From assembly GCF_900753045.1 (NCBI RefSeq), contig NZ_CAADXO010000028.1, forward strand, positions 1 to 28,460: DNA of 28,460 nucleotides. Direction: 5' to 3'. Source of the stretch: an uncultured Phascolarctobacterium sp. (lineage in GTDB: Bacteria > Bacillota > Negativicutes > Acidaminococcales > Acidaminococcaceae). Of the stretch, positions 7,973 to 13,897 are shown in pieces. A model generated the notes under the pieces. The model was given only the letters and a program-made list of their open reading frames with translations, ran no database searches and was not told the DNA's origin. The translations under genes were made by a program, and so were the position numbers. Position 1 is the stretch's first letter; every line of letters starts with the position of its first letter.

Positions 7973-9209
7973 CCGCCTGCACCTCCTGCAGATAATAGGC
8001 CGCCGTCTGCTCCAGATCATCGTAAAAAATACGCTCTATTTCCTCGTTGCTGCAGCTAAAATCGGTAATACGCCCGATAAAGGTGCGTATCCAAGGCAGC
8101 AGCTCACGCGCATCATACACGGCAGCTGTGAAGCGATAATGCTCCGCATCCAGCTGCTGCACCGTGCCGCAGCGCTTTTCGCGCTCCAATCGCTGCACAA
8201 TAAACGGCTCGTCAGCTGCCGCCTCCACCGTAAAGCTGATTTCCTCCAACCGGTCTGTCCTGAGCATGCCTGCGCCCCAAATATGCGGCGCCGCCTCCTT
8301 GGCCAGCTGCAGAAATTCCTCATAGCGTTCTTCGGCGCGTCTAACCTCAATGCTTTCGATATGGTCCAGACGATTGAAAAGCAGCTTTTGCGCAGCATAG
8401 CTGTAGCTCAAAAGATACTGCCGTCCTGTCCTCGTGCTGCAGTAAATTTTCAAGGGGCAAACATATTGCGGTATGCTGCTGCCGTCCTTGTCACAGCGGT
8501 AAAGCGTCACAGACTGCCTGCTGTTCATCGCCTCCAAAAGCTCGTAAAGCAATTTGCTGTCCATCGTATATAAAATAAAATGATGCTTAAAGGCAAAGGC
8601 TTCGCAGTCCTCGGCAAATTTTTCCAGCAGATAGGAGCCTGCCTCTCCCAAGGGCGCCGCCTCGGAAAAGAAGGCGCAGGCAAGCTGCCAGCTGCGCCAG
8701 TTCACCTCATCCTGCGCCAGGCAGTATAGATTGCGCCGTCCCTGCTTCACCAGCCGCAGCATTCCGAGCGCAGTATATTCATTCAGCTTGTTGCGCACCG
8801 TCGATTCATCGGGCTGACGCAGCTGATTATCAAAGCAGTTGAAATAACGACTGCACAGCAGCTCCAACAGCTCTGCCGCCGAATAGGCCTTGCCGTCGGC
8901 AAGAATATCCAGCAGATAAAAATGCAGCGTTATATCCATGGACGTAAAGCTCTTGGCCTTCCAGCTTTTGTACAAAGGATTATGACTGATACTGCTGCTG
9001 TCGAAGGAAATGCGGTAGGCTCTGCCGTCCGCATCGCTCTTGAAGCTCATGTAATCCTCCAGCCAGCTGTCCAGACGCCGGCGATTATCATCGTAGCTTC
9101 TGGAGCTTTTGGCGGTAAAATCCTGCCGCTTTTCAAAGCCGTATACATAAAAGCGCCGCATAAAATTGCGGATATCACTGTAATTTTTAAAAAGCTCGCT
9201 ATAAGCCAT
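7959..9209 (-). CDS. WYL-domain protein with N-terminal winged-helix region (first of a pair)
   Basis: A 416-residue protein. Residues about 90-165 look like a winged helix (DILADGKAYSAAELLELL followed by a basic wing with RLVKQGRRNLYCL), and residues about 235-300 form a WYL domain (VCPLKIYCSTRTGRQYLLS, LFNRLDHIESIEV). This architecture is typical of WYL transcription factors. Residues 1-90 contain an additional basic, aromatic-rich region. An AGGAG lies immediately before the ATG. It is the first gene of a two-gene unit with the overlapping WYL gene, a pairing seen in many Firmicutes. The regulated genes are not evident from the sequence. Confidence 0.87.
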   Translation of the reverse strand: MAYSELFKNYSDIRNFMRRFYVYGFEKRQDFTAKSSRSYDDNRRRLDSWLEDYMSFKSDADGRAYRISFDSSSISHNPLYKSWKAKSFTSMDITLHFYLLDILADGKAYSAAELLELLCSRYFNCFDNQLRQPDESTVRNKLNEYTALGMLRLVKQGRRNLYCLAQDEVNWRSWQLACAFFSEAAPLGEAGSYLLEKFAEDCEAFAFKHHFILYTMDSKLLYELLEAMNSRQSVTLYRCDKDGSSIPQYVCPLKIYCSTRTGRQYLLSYSYAAQKLLFNRLDHIESIEVRRAEERYEEFLQLAKEAAPHIWGAGMLRTDRLEEISFTVEAAADEPFIVQRLEREKRCGTVQQLDAEHYRFTAAVYDARELLPWIRTFIGRITDFSCSNEEIERIFYDDLEQTAAYYLQEVQADGEE

Positions 9210-9241
9210 CTGCTCCTGTTCCCCTTCCGCGCTGATTTAAT

Positions 9242-9250
9242 ATTAGTATA
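9242..9250 (-). promoter_or_regulatory. Extended -10 promoter element of the WYL pair
   Basis: The minus strand has TGT followed by TATACT about 35 bases before the ATG at 9209, an extended -10. No good -35 at 17 bases is seen. Confidence 0.4.
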
Positions 9251-9280
9251 ACATAAGCAGCGTATCTCTGTAATTACAAA

Positions 9281-9317
9281 AACGGCGCAACAGATTTTTG
9301 CATCCGTTACGCCGTTA
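9281..9317 (-). terminator. glmS terminator
   Basis: AACGGCG (9281-9287) pairs with CGCCGTT (9311-9317), and the stem is extended inward by AACAGAT/ATCCGTT with one mismatch; on the minus strand a TTTTTG tract follows. It lies 10 bases after the glmS stop. Confidence 0.85.
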
Positions 9318-9326
9318 ATTTATTTT

Positions 9327-11156
9327 TTATTCAACTGTTACGCTCTTCGCGAGATTACGCGGTTTATCAACATCACAGCCGCGAGTCAGCGCCGCATAGT
9401 AGGCCAGCAGCTGCAAGGGCAGCACTGCCATCAGCGGTGCCAGATATTTATCCGTACGCGGGATGTAAATAACATGATCCGCATATTTTTCCAAAGAGGT
9501 GTCGCCCTCAAAGCCAATGGCAATAACCACAGCCTCACGCGCCTTAACCTCCTGCAGGTTGCTGACGGTTTTATCATATACATCCATCTGCGTTGCCAGC
9601 ACGATTACCGGCACACCGGAAACAATCAGCGCCAAGGTACCGTGCTTCAGCTCGCCTGCCGCGTAAGCCTCCGCATGAATGTAGGAAATTTCCTTCAGCT
9701 TCAGCGCGCCCTCCAGCGCTACTGCATAATCAAGGCTGCGTCCCAGGAAGAAGGCATCCTCACTGCTGCCGTACTCACGCGCAAACACCTTAATCTGGTC
9801 CACGTTTTCCAGCATTTTATGAATCTGCTCGGGTACAAAGGTCAGGCCCTGCACCAGCTCCTGCTCACGCTCGGCACTCATGCTGCCGCGCAGACGGCCT
9901 ACATAAATTGCCAGCATCAGCATCGCCAGAAGCTGTGTAGTATAAGCCTTGGTAGATGCTACGGCAATTTCCGGGCCGGCATAGGTATAGACAACCTGGT
10001 CCGCCTCGCGCGCAATAGAGCTGCCGACAACGTTGGTAACCGCCAAAGTGCGGGAACCAAGACGTTTAGCCTCGCGCAGTGCTGCCAGTGTATCGCTGGT
10101 TTCACCGCTCTGGCTGATAACAATAGTAAGACTGTTGCCGTCAACAAGCGGATCACGGTAACGGAACTCGCTGGCAATATCCACCTCAACCGGCACACGC
10201 GCCAGCTGCTCCAGATAATATTTGCCGACAATGCCTGCATGATAAGCGGTACCGCAGGCCACGATAAAGATTTTATTGATTTCGCGCAGCTCCTCTTCCG
10301 TCCAGTTCAGCTCGGGGAAGCCGATGGTTTTTGCTTCCGCATCCAAGCGGCTGGTCATGGTGTCGCGCAAAGCCTTGGGCTGTTCATAGATTTCCTTCAG
10401 CATGAAATGCTCAAAGCCGCCTTTTTCCGCTGCTTCGGCATTCCAGTTAACGACAAACACTTTCTTGCTGATGGGAGTGCCGTTGATATCCTGCACCCAA
10501 ACACCATCTGCTGTTACCGTAGCGATTTCGCCGTCGCTCATGATAAAGGTACGGCGCGTATGGTTGATAATTGCCGGAATATCGGAGGCGATAAAGTTTT
10601 CACCCTCGCCCAGGCCGATAATCAGCGGATTATCCTTTTTGGTGCAGATGATTTTATCAGGCTCGTATTCGCACATAAATACCAGGCTGTAAGAGCCCTT
10701 GATAAGCTTCAGCACCTTTTTGACGGTTTCTTCGAAATCTCCGTCATATTGGTCCGCCATCAGATGAGCTACAACCTCACTGTCCGTTTCGGACAGGAAT
10801 TCATGTCCCTTGGCAATCAGCTCTTCCTTCAGGCCAAGATAATTTTCAATAATACCGTTATGGACAACGACAAACTTGCCGCTGCTGTCCGTATGGGGAT
10901 GCGCGTTGCGATCCGACGGACGGCCATGTGTTGCCCAGCGTGTGTGACCGATGCCTACATTGCCCACAGGCATATTGCCTGCCAATTTCTGACGCAGTGC
11001 ATCCAAACGGCCTACACATTTTTCTACACGGATGCTGTTGTTTTCATAAACAGCAATGCCGGCAGAATCATAACCGCGATACTCCAGCTTGCTCATGCCA
11101 TCAAGCAAAAAGGGGGCTGCTTCGTGATTACCGATATAACCTACAATTCCGCACAT
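9327..11156 (-). CDS. glmS: Glutamine--fructose-6-phosphate aminotransferase (isomerizing)
   Basis: A 609-residue GlmS that converts fructose-6-phosphate and glutamine to glucosamine-6-phosphate, the first committed step to UDP-GlcNAc and peptidoglycan. The start must be ATG 11156, giving MCGIVGYIG: Cys2 is the glutaminase nucleophile exposed after Met removal. The frame stays open to 11198, but that extension would bury the cysteine. Other marks are HNGIIENY in the glutaminase domain, SQSGETSDT in the first SIS domain, EGALKLKEISYIHAEAY in the second, and the C-terminus KPRNLAKSVTVE, which reaches the active site. AGAGGAGG precedes the start. A glmS ribozyme lies in the leader, so expression is very likely repressed by glucosamine-6-phosphate. 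Confidence 0.98.
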   Translation of the reverse strand: MCGIVGYIGNHEAAPFLLDGMSKLEYRGYDSAGIAVYENNSIRVEKCVGRLDALRQKLAGNMPVGNVGIGHTRWATHGRPSDRNAHPHTDSSGKFVVVHNGIIENYLGLKEELIAKGHEFLSETDSEVVAHLMADQYDGDFEETVKKVLKLIKGSYSLVFMCEYEPDKIICTKKDNPLIIGLGEGENFIASDIPAIINHTRRTFIMSDGEIATVTADGVWVQDINGTPISKKVFVVNWNAEAAEKGGFEHFMLKEIYEQPKALRDTMTSRLDAEAKTIGFPELNWTEEELREINKIFIVACGTAYHAGIVGKYYLEQLARVPVEVDIASEFRYRDPLVDGNSLTIVISQSGETSDTLAALREAKRLGSRTLAVTNVVGSSIAREADQVVYTYAGPEIAVASTKAYTTQLLAMLMLAIYVGRLRGSMSAEREQELVQGLTFVPEQIHKMLENVDQIKVFAREYGSSEDAFFLGRSLDYAVALEGALKLKEISYIHAEAYAAGELKHGTLALIVSGVPVIVLATQMDVYDKTVSNLQEVKAREAVVIAIGFEGDTSLEKYADHVIYIPRTDKYLAPLMAVLPLQLLAYYAALTRGCDVDKPRNLAKSVTVE

Positions 11157-11164
11157 AAGTAGTA

Positions 11165-11285
11165 ATCCTCCTCTACGCTGCAAGGTATAAGGCATCATCT
11201 GCTTCGTCAGGTTTCCTAGACGTACCTTTAGTGCGCCTGCGTCAACCTTCCTCGTATCTGATACCTTCTCCCTTGCGAGCCTGTA
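11165..11285 (-). other. Foldable leader element between the glmS ribozyme and the glmS start
   Basis: About 120 nt with nested complementarity on the minus strand: AAGGTAT with ATACCTT, AGGTT with AACCT, GACG with CGTC. A second pairing, GCAAGG with CCTTGC, uses the same 3' segment as the first, so the two are mutually exclusive. I do not recognise a known class. It could simply be a spacer that protects the ribosome binding site. Confidence 0.35.
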
Positions 11286-11290
11286 TTATA

Positions 11291-11437
11291 TTCTTTGCCC
11301 TTTCTGCCGCCGTGCTTTTCTCTCCCCCGTTACCGGAGGGCTTTGTACACGGATTGCGGCCTGCAGCCGGCCGTGAGGCATCCGCTGACTGATCGATAAC
11401 CTCATTCCTCGTCCACCGCCTGAGCGGTACATGCGCT
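11291..11437 (-). ncRNA. glmS ribozyme (glucosamine-6-phosphate-activated self-cleaving riboswitch)
   Basis: On the minus strand the leader contains the hallmark segments in order: AGCGC at 11437-11433, with the expected cleavage between A11437 and G11436; an AGGCGGTGGACGAGG segment; GAGGTTATCGA; GCGGATGCCTC; the P3 arm GGCCGGCTGCAGGCC; a P4 arm CCCTCCGGTAACGGGGGAGAG; and the terminal AGAAAGGGCAAAG. This order and these conserved bases are those of the glmS ribozyme, in which glucosamine-6-phosphate acts as the catalytic cofactor and cleavage leads to mRNA decay. It lies 135 bases upstream of the start codon. The homology is clear by eye; activity is inferred. Confidence 0.95.
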
Positions 11438-11554
11438 TACATCCTTCACTGTCTGCTTTTAGCAGCAATGACAAGCCTCTGCTGATTTATGAGCAAACAG
11501 ACAATGAGCCGCGCAGGCAGGCAGTCCCACGCGGCACATCCTCAGACTAATTTA

Positions 11555-11583
11555 ATTTTACAATATGATGACTGGCAGGTCAA
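11555..11583 (-). promoter_or_regulatory. glmS promoter
   Basis: TTGACC (11583-11578), 17 bases, TAAAAT (11560-11555) on the minus strand, near consensus. Transcription would begin near 11548, about 110 nt before the ribozyme cleavage site. An 8-bp inverted repeat (CAAGAAAA / TTTTCTTG, 11581-11608) begins in the -35. Confidence 0.8.
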
Positions 11584-11616
11584 GAAAACATTCCTTGAAC
11601 TTTTCTTGCCTGATGC

Positions 11617-11645
11617 TTGCCTGCAAGCGCTTCATATAGTATAAT
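11617..11645 (+). promoter_or_regulatory. Plus-strand promoter divergent from glmS
   Basis: TTGCCT (11617-11622), 17 bases, TATAAT (11640-11645). No ORF with a ribosome binding site follows. The next 140 bases hold only an AT-rich stretch and a weak AGCTAAAAACAGCT hairpin with a T-tract (about 11715-11731), so a short RNA is possible. Confidence 0.45.
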
Positions 11646-11790
11646 CCCATCTTATACAATTGAATTTTGTTTTTTATATTCGTAAGTTCTAGATGTGATA
11701 AGGGTTTGAGCAGCTAAAAACAGCTTTTTTATGTGGAAAGTTTAAGTAATAGTATAAGACATGATGGATTTGTGAATTTAATAAGAACGG

Positions 11791-11819
11791 TTGTCAAACG
11801 CTTTACTTTGTGCTATCAT
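11791..11819 (+). promoter_or_regulatory. Promoter of the convergent small RNA opposite the toxin gene
   Basis: TTGTCA (11791-11796), 17 bases, TATCAT (11814-11819). It would start an RNA near 11826 that runs toward the shared bidirectional terminator. Confidence 0.65.
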
Positions 11820-11825
11820 AGAAGT

Positions 11826-11914
11826 AGAAAAGGTGCCGCCGATAGACGGTTGTCCTTGAACATTTAGTTATAAAAAATAACCGCTTGTTTTGCAGACTGG
11901 GCGGTTATTTTTTT
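11826..11914 (+). ncRNA. Probable antisense/antitoxin RNA (about 90 nt)
   Basis: Between a good promoter and a strong terminator there is no start codon with a ribosome binding site, so a non-coding RNA is likely. Its 3' end, including the terminator hairpin, is complementary to the 3' end of the 35-residue toxin mRNA on the other strand. This is the convergent layout of type I toxin-antitoxin loci such as par/fst and txpA/ratA. Its 5' part contains CGGTTGTCC, which also occurs in the leader of the toxin mRNA. The antitoxin role is inferred. Confidence 0.5.
11872..11914. terminator. Bidirectional terminator shared by toxin mRNA and small RNA
   Basis: AAATAACCGC (11875-11884) and GCGGTTATTT (11901-11910) form a perfect stem flanked by A and T tracts, so it works in both directions. 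It is nearly the same as the terminator at 16371-16409, including the CTGG before the right arm. The toxin stop codon lies in the stem. Confidence 0.85.
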
Positions 11915-12012
11915 GCGTGAATTTGACCTAGCGCATAACCTAGAGCGAATCCTAGAGCTACTGAAGTCAGACATAAGCCGAGAACAGAGATAAGATTATC
12001 TAAAGTCATCAT
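11905..12012 (-). CDS. Small hydrophobic peptide, probable type I (holin-like) toxin, 35 aa
   Basis: A short gene: MMTLDNLISVLG at the N-terminus, a single hydrophobic helix (about residues 7-29), and a basic end HAKK. A very strong GAGGGGGTGAG ribosome binding site lies just before the ATG at 12012; a second ATG follows at once. The shape, size, strong ribosome binding site, convergent small RNA and shared terminator fit the 'putative holin-like toxin' type I families (TxpA/BsrG/Fst-like), which damage the membrane when unpaired from their RNA antitoxin. The peptide has A/G-L repeats (ALGFALGYALG). Toxicity is not shown by the sequence. Confidence 0.7.
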   Translation of the reverse strand: MMTLDNLISVLGLCLTSVALGFALGYALGQIHAKK

Positions 12013-12106
12013 TGGTCTCACCCCCTCTTGCCATTAGATTTGCAGTAATACAGAATCTTGCTGCCAGAGGGACAACCGCCTACCGTTATGGAAGCACCAT
12101 AAAAAT

Positions 12107-12135
12107 ATTTTAGCATAAAAGGCGAACGCATACAA
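12107..12135 (-). promoter_or_regulatory. Promoter of the 35-aa toxin gene
   Basis: TTGTAT (12135-12130), 17 bases, TAAAAT (12112-12107), with TGC in the extended -10 position, on the minus strand. The start would be near 12100, leaving a leader of about 88 nt that carries the CGGTTGTCC motif. Confidence 0.7.
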
Positions 12136-12186
12136 CGAACAAACTGTGAAAGTTTCTCTGCTCAAAAATACCGCACATAGCGTACA

Positions 12187-12231
12187 AACGCCCAACTATT
12201 ACTGTTTGGTAGTAGTTGGGCGTTCTTTTTT
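12187..12231 (+). terminator. Strong hairpin terminator at the end of the regulator gene
   Basis: AACGCCCAACTA (12187-12198) pairs perfectly with TAGTTGGGCGTT (12213-12224). The T-tract CTTTTTT is on the plus-strand side; on the minus strand only GTTTG follows. It lies 30 bases past the stop of the minus-strand regulator, so it may serve that gene, or end plus-strand transcripts crossing the toxin locus. Confidence 0.65.
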
Positions 12232-12260
12232 GGTATAGCTGTTGTTGTGTATTTGCTTTA

Positions 12261-12788
12261 TCAGGAGTACAAATATGCTCCACCTGTTTTTTCCAGAATA
12301 AGGTTTTCGATGTCATAAACGTCGTAATATCGCTTACTTATGCAATAGCTGACAATTTTGTCGGCGATGATGTCGTCAGATAAAGAGTAGCCTGCGATGT
12401 TGAGCATTTCTTCTGTCTCTTTGTTATTCAGTTCCAAAGCCAGGCATAAGCAGAGAATCGTACTTTTGCTAGGCTTGTAGCCGGTATCCTTCATGCTGCG
12501 GATTTTGGAAAAAACAGTTTTAGAGACGTGCGCTTTTTTATAGAGTTTGTTTTCTGCGATATCTTTTTCTTCGCAGTATTTGATGATGGAAGGATAAAGG
12601 TCGCAGGAAGTGTTGGGAAAACTTTTGACGATGTTTTTGATGGCGTTTAGTGATAACAATGGCGGCGCACACACGGCGCCACTGACTAAACCATGACGAG
12701 ATGTAGCATAGGCTATAATGACATAGTTGGACATTATTTCCTGATAGTTTTCTCTTAAATTCTCTATTACGCGTTTGTCGTTCGTCAT
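12261..12788 (-). CDS. HTH-type (Cro/C1-like) putative regulator, 175 aa
   Basis: The C-terminal half (about residues 75-160) resembles a lambda-repressor-like helix-turn-helix domain found at the end of many Firmicute proteins: NKLYKKAHVSKTVFSKIRS, then PSKSTILCLCLALELNNKE, then EEMLNIAGYSLS. The N-terminal 70 residues are unfamiliar and contain a hydrophobic patch. ATG 12788 is chosen because GGAGG lies 8 bases before it; the open frame extends to a TTG at 12803. It is divergent from the three-gene island operon with about 265 bases between, the usual arrangement for a local regulator. Base composition is AT-rich like the operon. Its target is not shown. Confidence 0.7.
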   Translation of the reverse strand: MTNDKRVIENLRENYQEIMSNYVIIAYATSRHGLVSGAVCAPPLLSLNAIKNIVKSFPNTSCDLYPSIIKYCEEKDIAENKLYKKAHVSKTVFSKIRSMKDTGYKPSKSTILCLCLALELNNKETEEMLNIAGYSLSDDIIADKIVSYCISKRYYDVYDIENLILEKTGGAYLYS

Positions 12789-12896
12789 AGTGCGGACCTC
12801 CAAAAAGTTTCTTGCAAAGAAACCGAAAAGTGCTGCTTATAGTGTAACATATAAGCAAGGAAAGATAAAGTGAGAAGAAGTAATGAGTAAAGGAAT

Positions 12897-12992
12897 AGTT
12901 GTAAAGAAAGTGACAGATTAATAAGGAAAACGCAAAGAAAGTAGTTGTGAAAAGTATCTTTGATGGACGGGGTGGGTACAGAAGGGTATAAT
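12897..12992 (+). promoter_or_regulatory. Upstream region of the island operon
   Basis: A TATAAT lies at 12987-12992, with no strong -35 at 17 bases (TGGACG). Upstream, two direct repeats AGTTGTRAA (12897 and 12943) and two AAAGAAAGT (12903 and 12934) are spaced about 31-46 bases apart, possible binding sites for the divergent regulator. A 60-nt leader then reaches the AAGGAG of the first gene. Between 12789 and 12896 I see only the start region of the regulator. Confidence 0.4.
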
Positions 12993-13054
12993 GAAGATAA
13001 TAATAGTTAAAATAAAGCTATTGTCATTCAATATTAAGAAGTAAGGAGTGTGTT

Positions 13055-13897
13055 GTGATTATGTTTTATAATGATGCAAAGAACCAATCGCTAGATAAAT
13101 TGAAAAAAATTGAAGAAGCGTATAATAAGTTAGGTACTAAAGCGAATGATAAAATTATTGAATTATATAATTCCCGAAAAGCAGCTTCTAATGCTATTGA
13201 TAGAGTAGAACGTTATATTAACTTCTTAGCTAATTCACCAAAAGAATTCAAAAAAACTATTGCAGATACTAAATTAAACATACAAGCTTTTAGAATGGCT
13301 GTAAAATTTGAAAAAGAAAGTAATGGTGATAATATTAAGGCAACAAGTACTGCAGGAGGAGGTGTTTTAGTAGGCGGCGGTATAGCTGCAATGGGTCCGA
13401 CCGTTGCAATGGCAATAGCGACTACGTTTGGTACAGCTTCTACTGGTACGGCTATCGCCTCTTTGTCTGGTGCTGCTGCTACTAATGCTGCGTTGGCTTG
13501 GTTGGGTGGCGGAGCACTAGCTGCTGGTGGCGGTGGTATGGCTGCTGGCAACGCCTTTCTTGCTTTAGCAGGACCAGTTGGGTGGGGAATTGCTACAACA
13601 ATGGTAATTGGCGGTGGCATATTCGCTTCTATAAAAAATAAAGAGATTGCCGAAAAAGCAGACAAAATAGCTAATGAATTAATTTGCAAAGAGAGTGATT
13701 TGCAGTTAAAGTATCAAAAGTTAACTATGTTATACATTGAAACAGAAAAATTACGCAGTGCATTAGATTTAACATTGATGGTTAATACATATCCTAAAAA
13801 TTATCTGGATTTTTCAGAAGAACAAAAGTTAAAATTAGCAGCCTTGATTAATAATACGCGTGCTTTGGGAGAACTGATCAATGAAAGAATCATCTAG
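13055..13897 (+). CDS. Glycine-rich membrane protein with coiled-coil ends (island gene 1), 280 aa
   Basis: I cannot name the family. Residues 1-95 are charged and helical (coiled-coil-like). Residues 98-192 form a very glycine- and alanine-rich hydrophobic block (GGGVLVGGGIAAMGPTVAMA, ALAWLGGGALAAGGGGMAAG, LALAGPVGWGIATTMVIGGG) that could insert as several helices or a glycine zipper. Residues 193-280 are again charged and helical. Similar glycine-rich blocks occur in pore-forming or membrane-remodelling proteins, but this is resemblance only. The start is GTG 13055, 6 bases after AAGGAG; ATG 13061 is an alternative. The gene is AT-rich compared with the flanking housekeeping genes. It overlaps the next gene by 17 bases. 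Confidence 0.8.
   Translation: MIMFYNDAKNQSLDKLKKIEEAYNKLGTKANDKIIELYNSRKAASNAIDRVERYINFLANSPKEFKKTIADTKLNIQAFRMAVKFEKESNGDNIKATSTAGGGVLVGGGIAAMGPTVAMAIATTFGTASTGTAIASLSGAAATNAALAWLGGGALAAGGGGMAAGNAFLALAGPVGWGIATTMVIGGGIFASIKNKEIAEKADKIANELICKESDLQLKYQKLTMLYIETEKLRSALDLTLMVNTYPKNYLDFSEEQKLKLAALINNTRALGELINERII

Noticed and set aside
9474..11162. A long open frame on the plus strand opposite glmS
   Set aside because: Its frame is the mirror of glmS, whose motifs are complete; it has no ribosome binding site or recognisable domain, so it is a codon-bias shadow. Similar plus-strand frames opposite the hyf, cda, lepA and radical SAM genes were rejected for the same reason.
11286..11474. A 62-residue minus-strand frame upstream of glmS
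   Set aside because: It lies almost exactly on the glmS ribozyme; the sequence is explained by RNA structure.
12110..12316. A 68-residue minus-strand frame overlapping the regulator end
   Set aside because: It spans the terminator at 12187-12231 and the toxin promoter, and has no ribosome binding site.
12538..12858. An alternative 106-residue minus-strand frame overlapping the regulator gene
   Set aside because: It overlaps the better-supported frame with the HTH-like motifs and GGAGG start, and has no recognisable motif.
13213..13689. A 158-residue minus-strand frame inside island gene 1
   Set aside because: It is the low-complexity mirror of the glycine-rich block (proline- and alanine-rich) and has no ribosome binding site.
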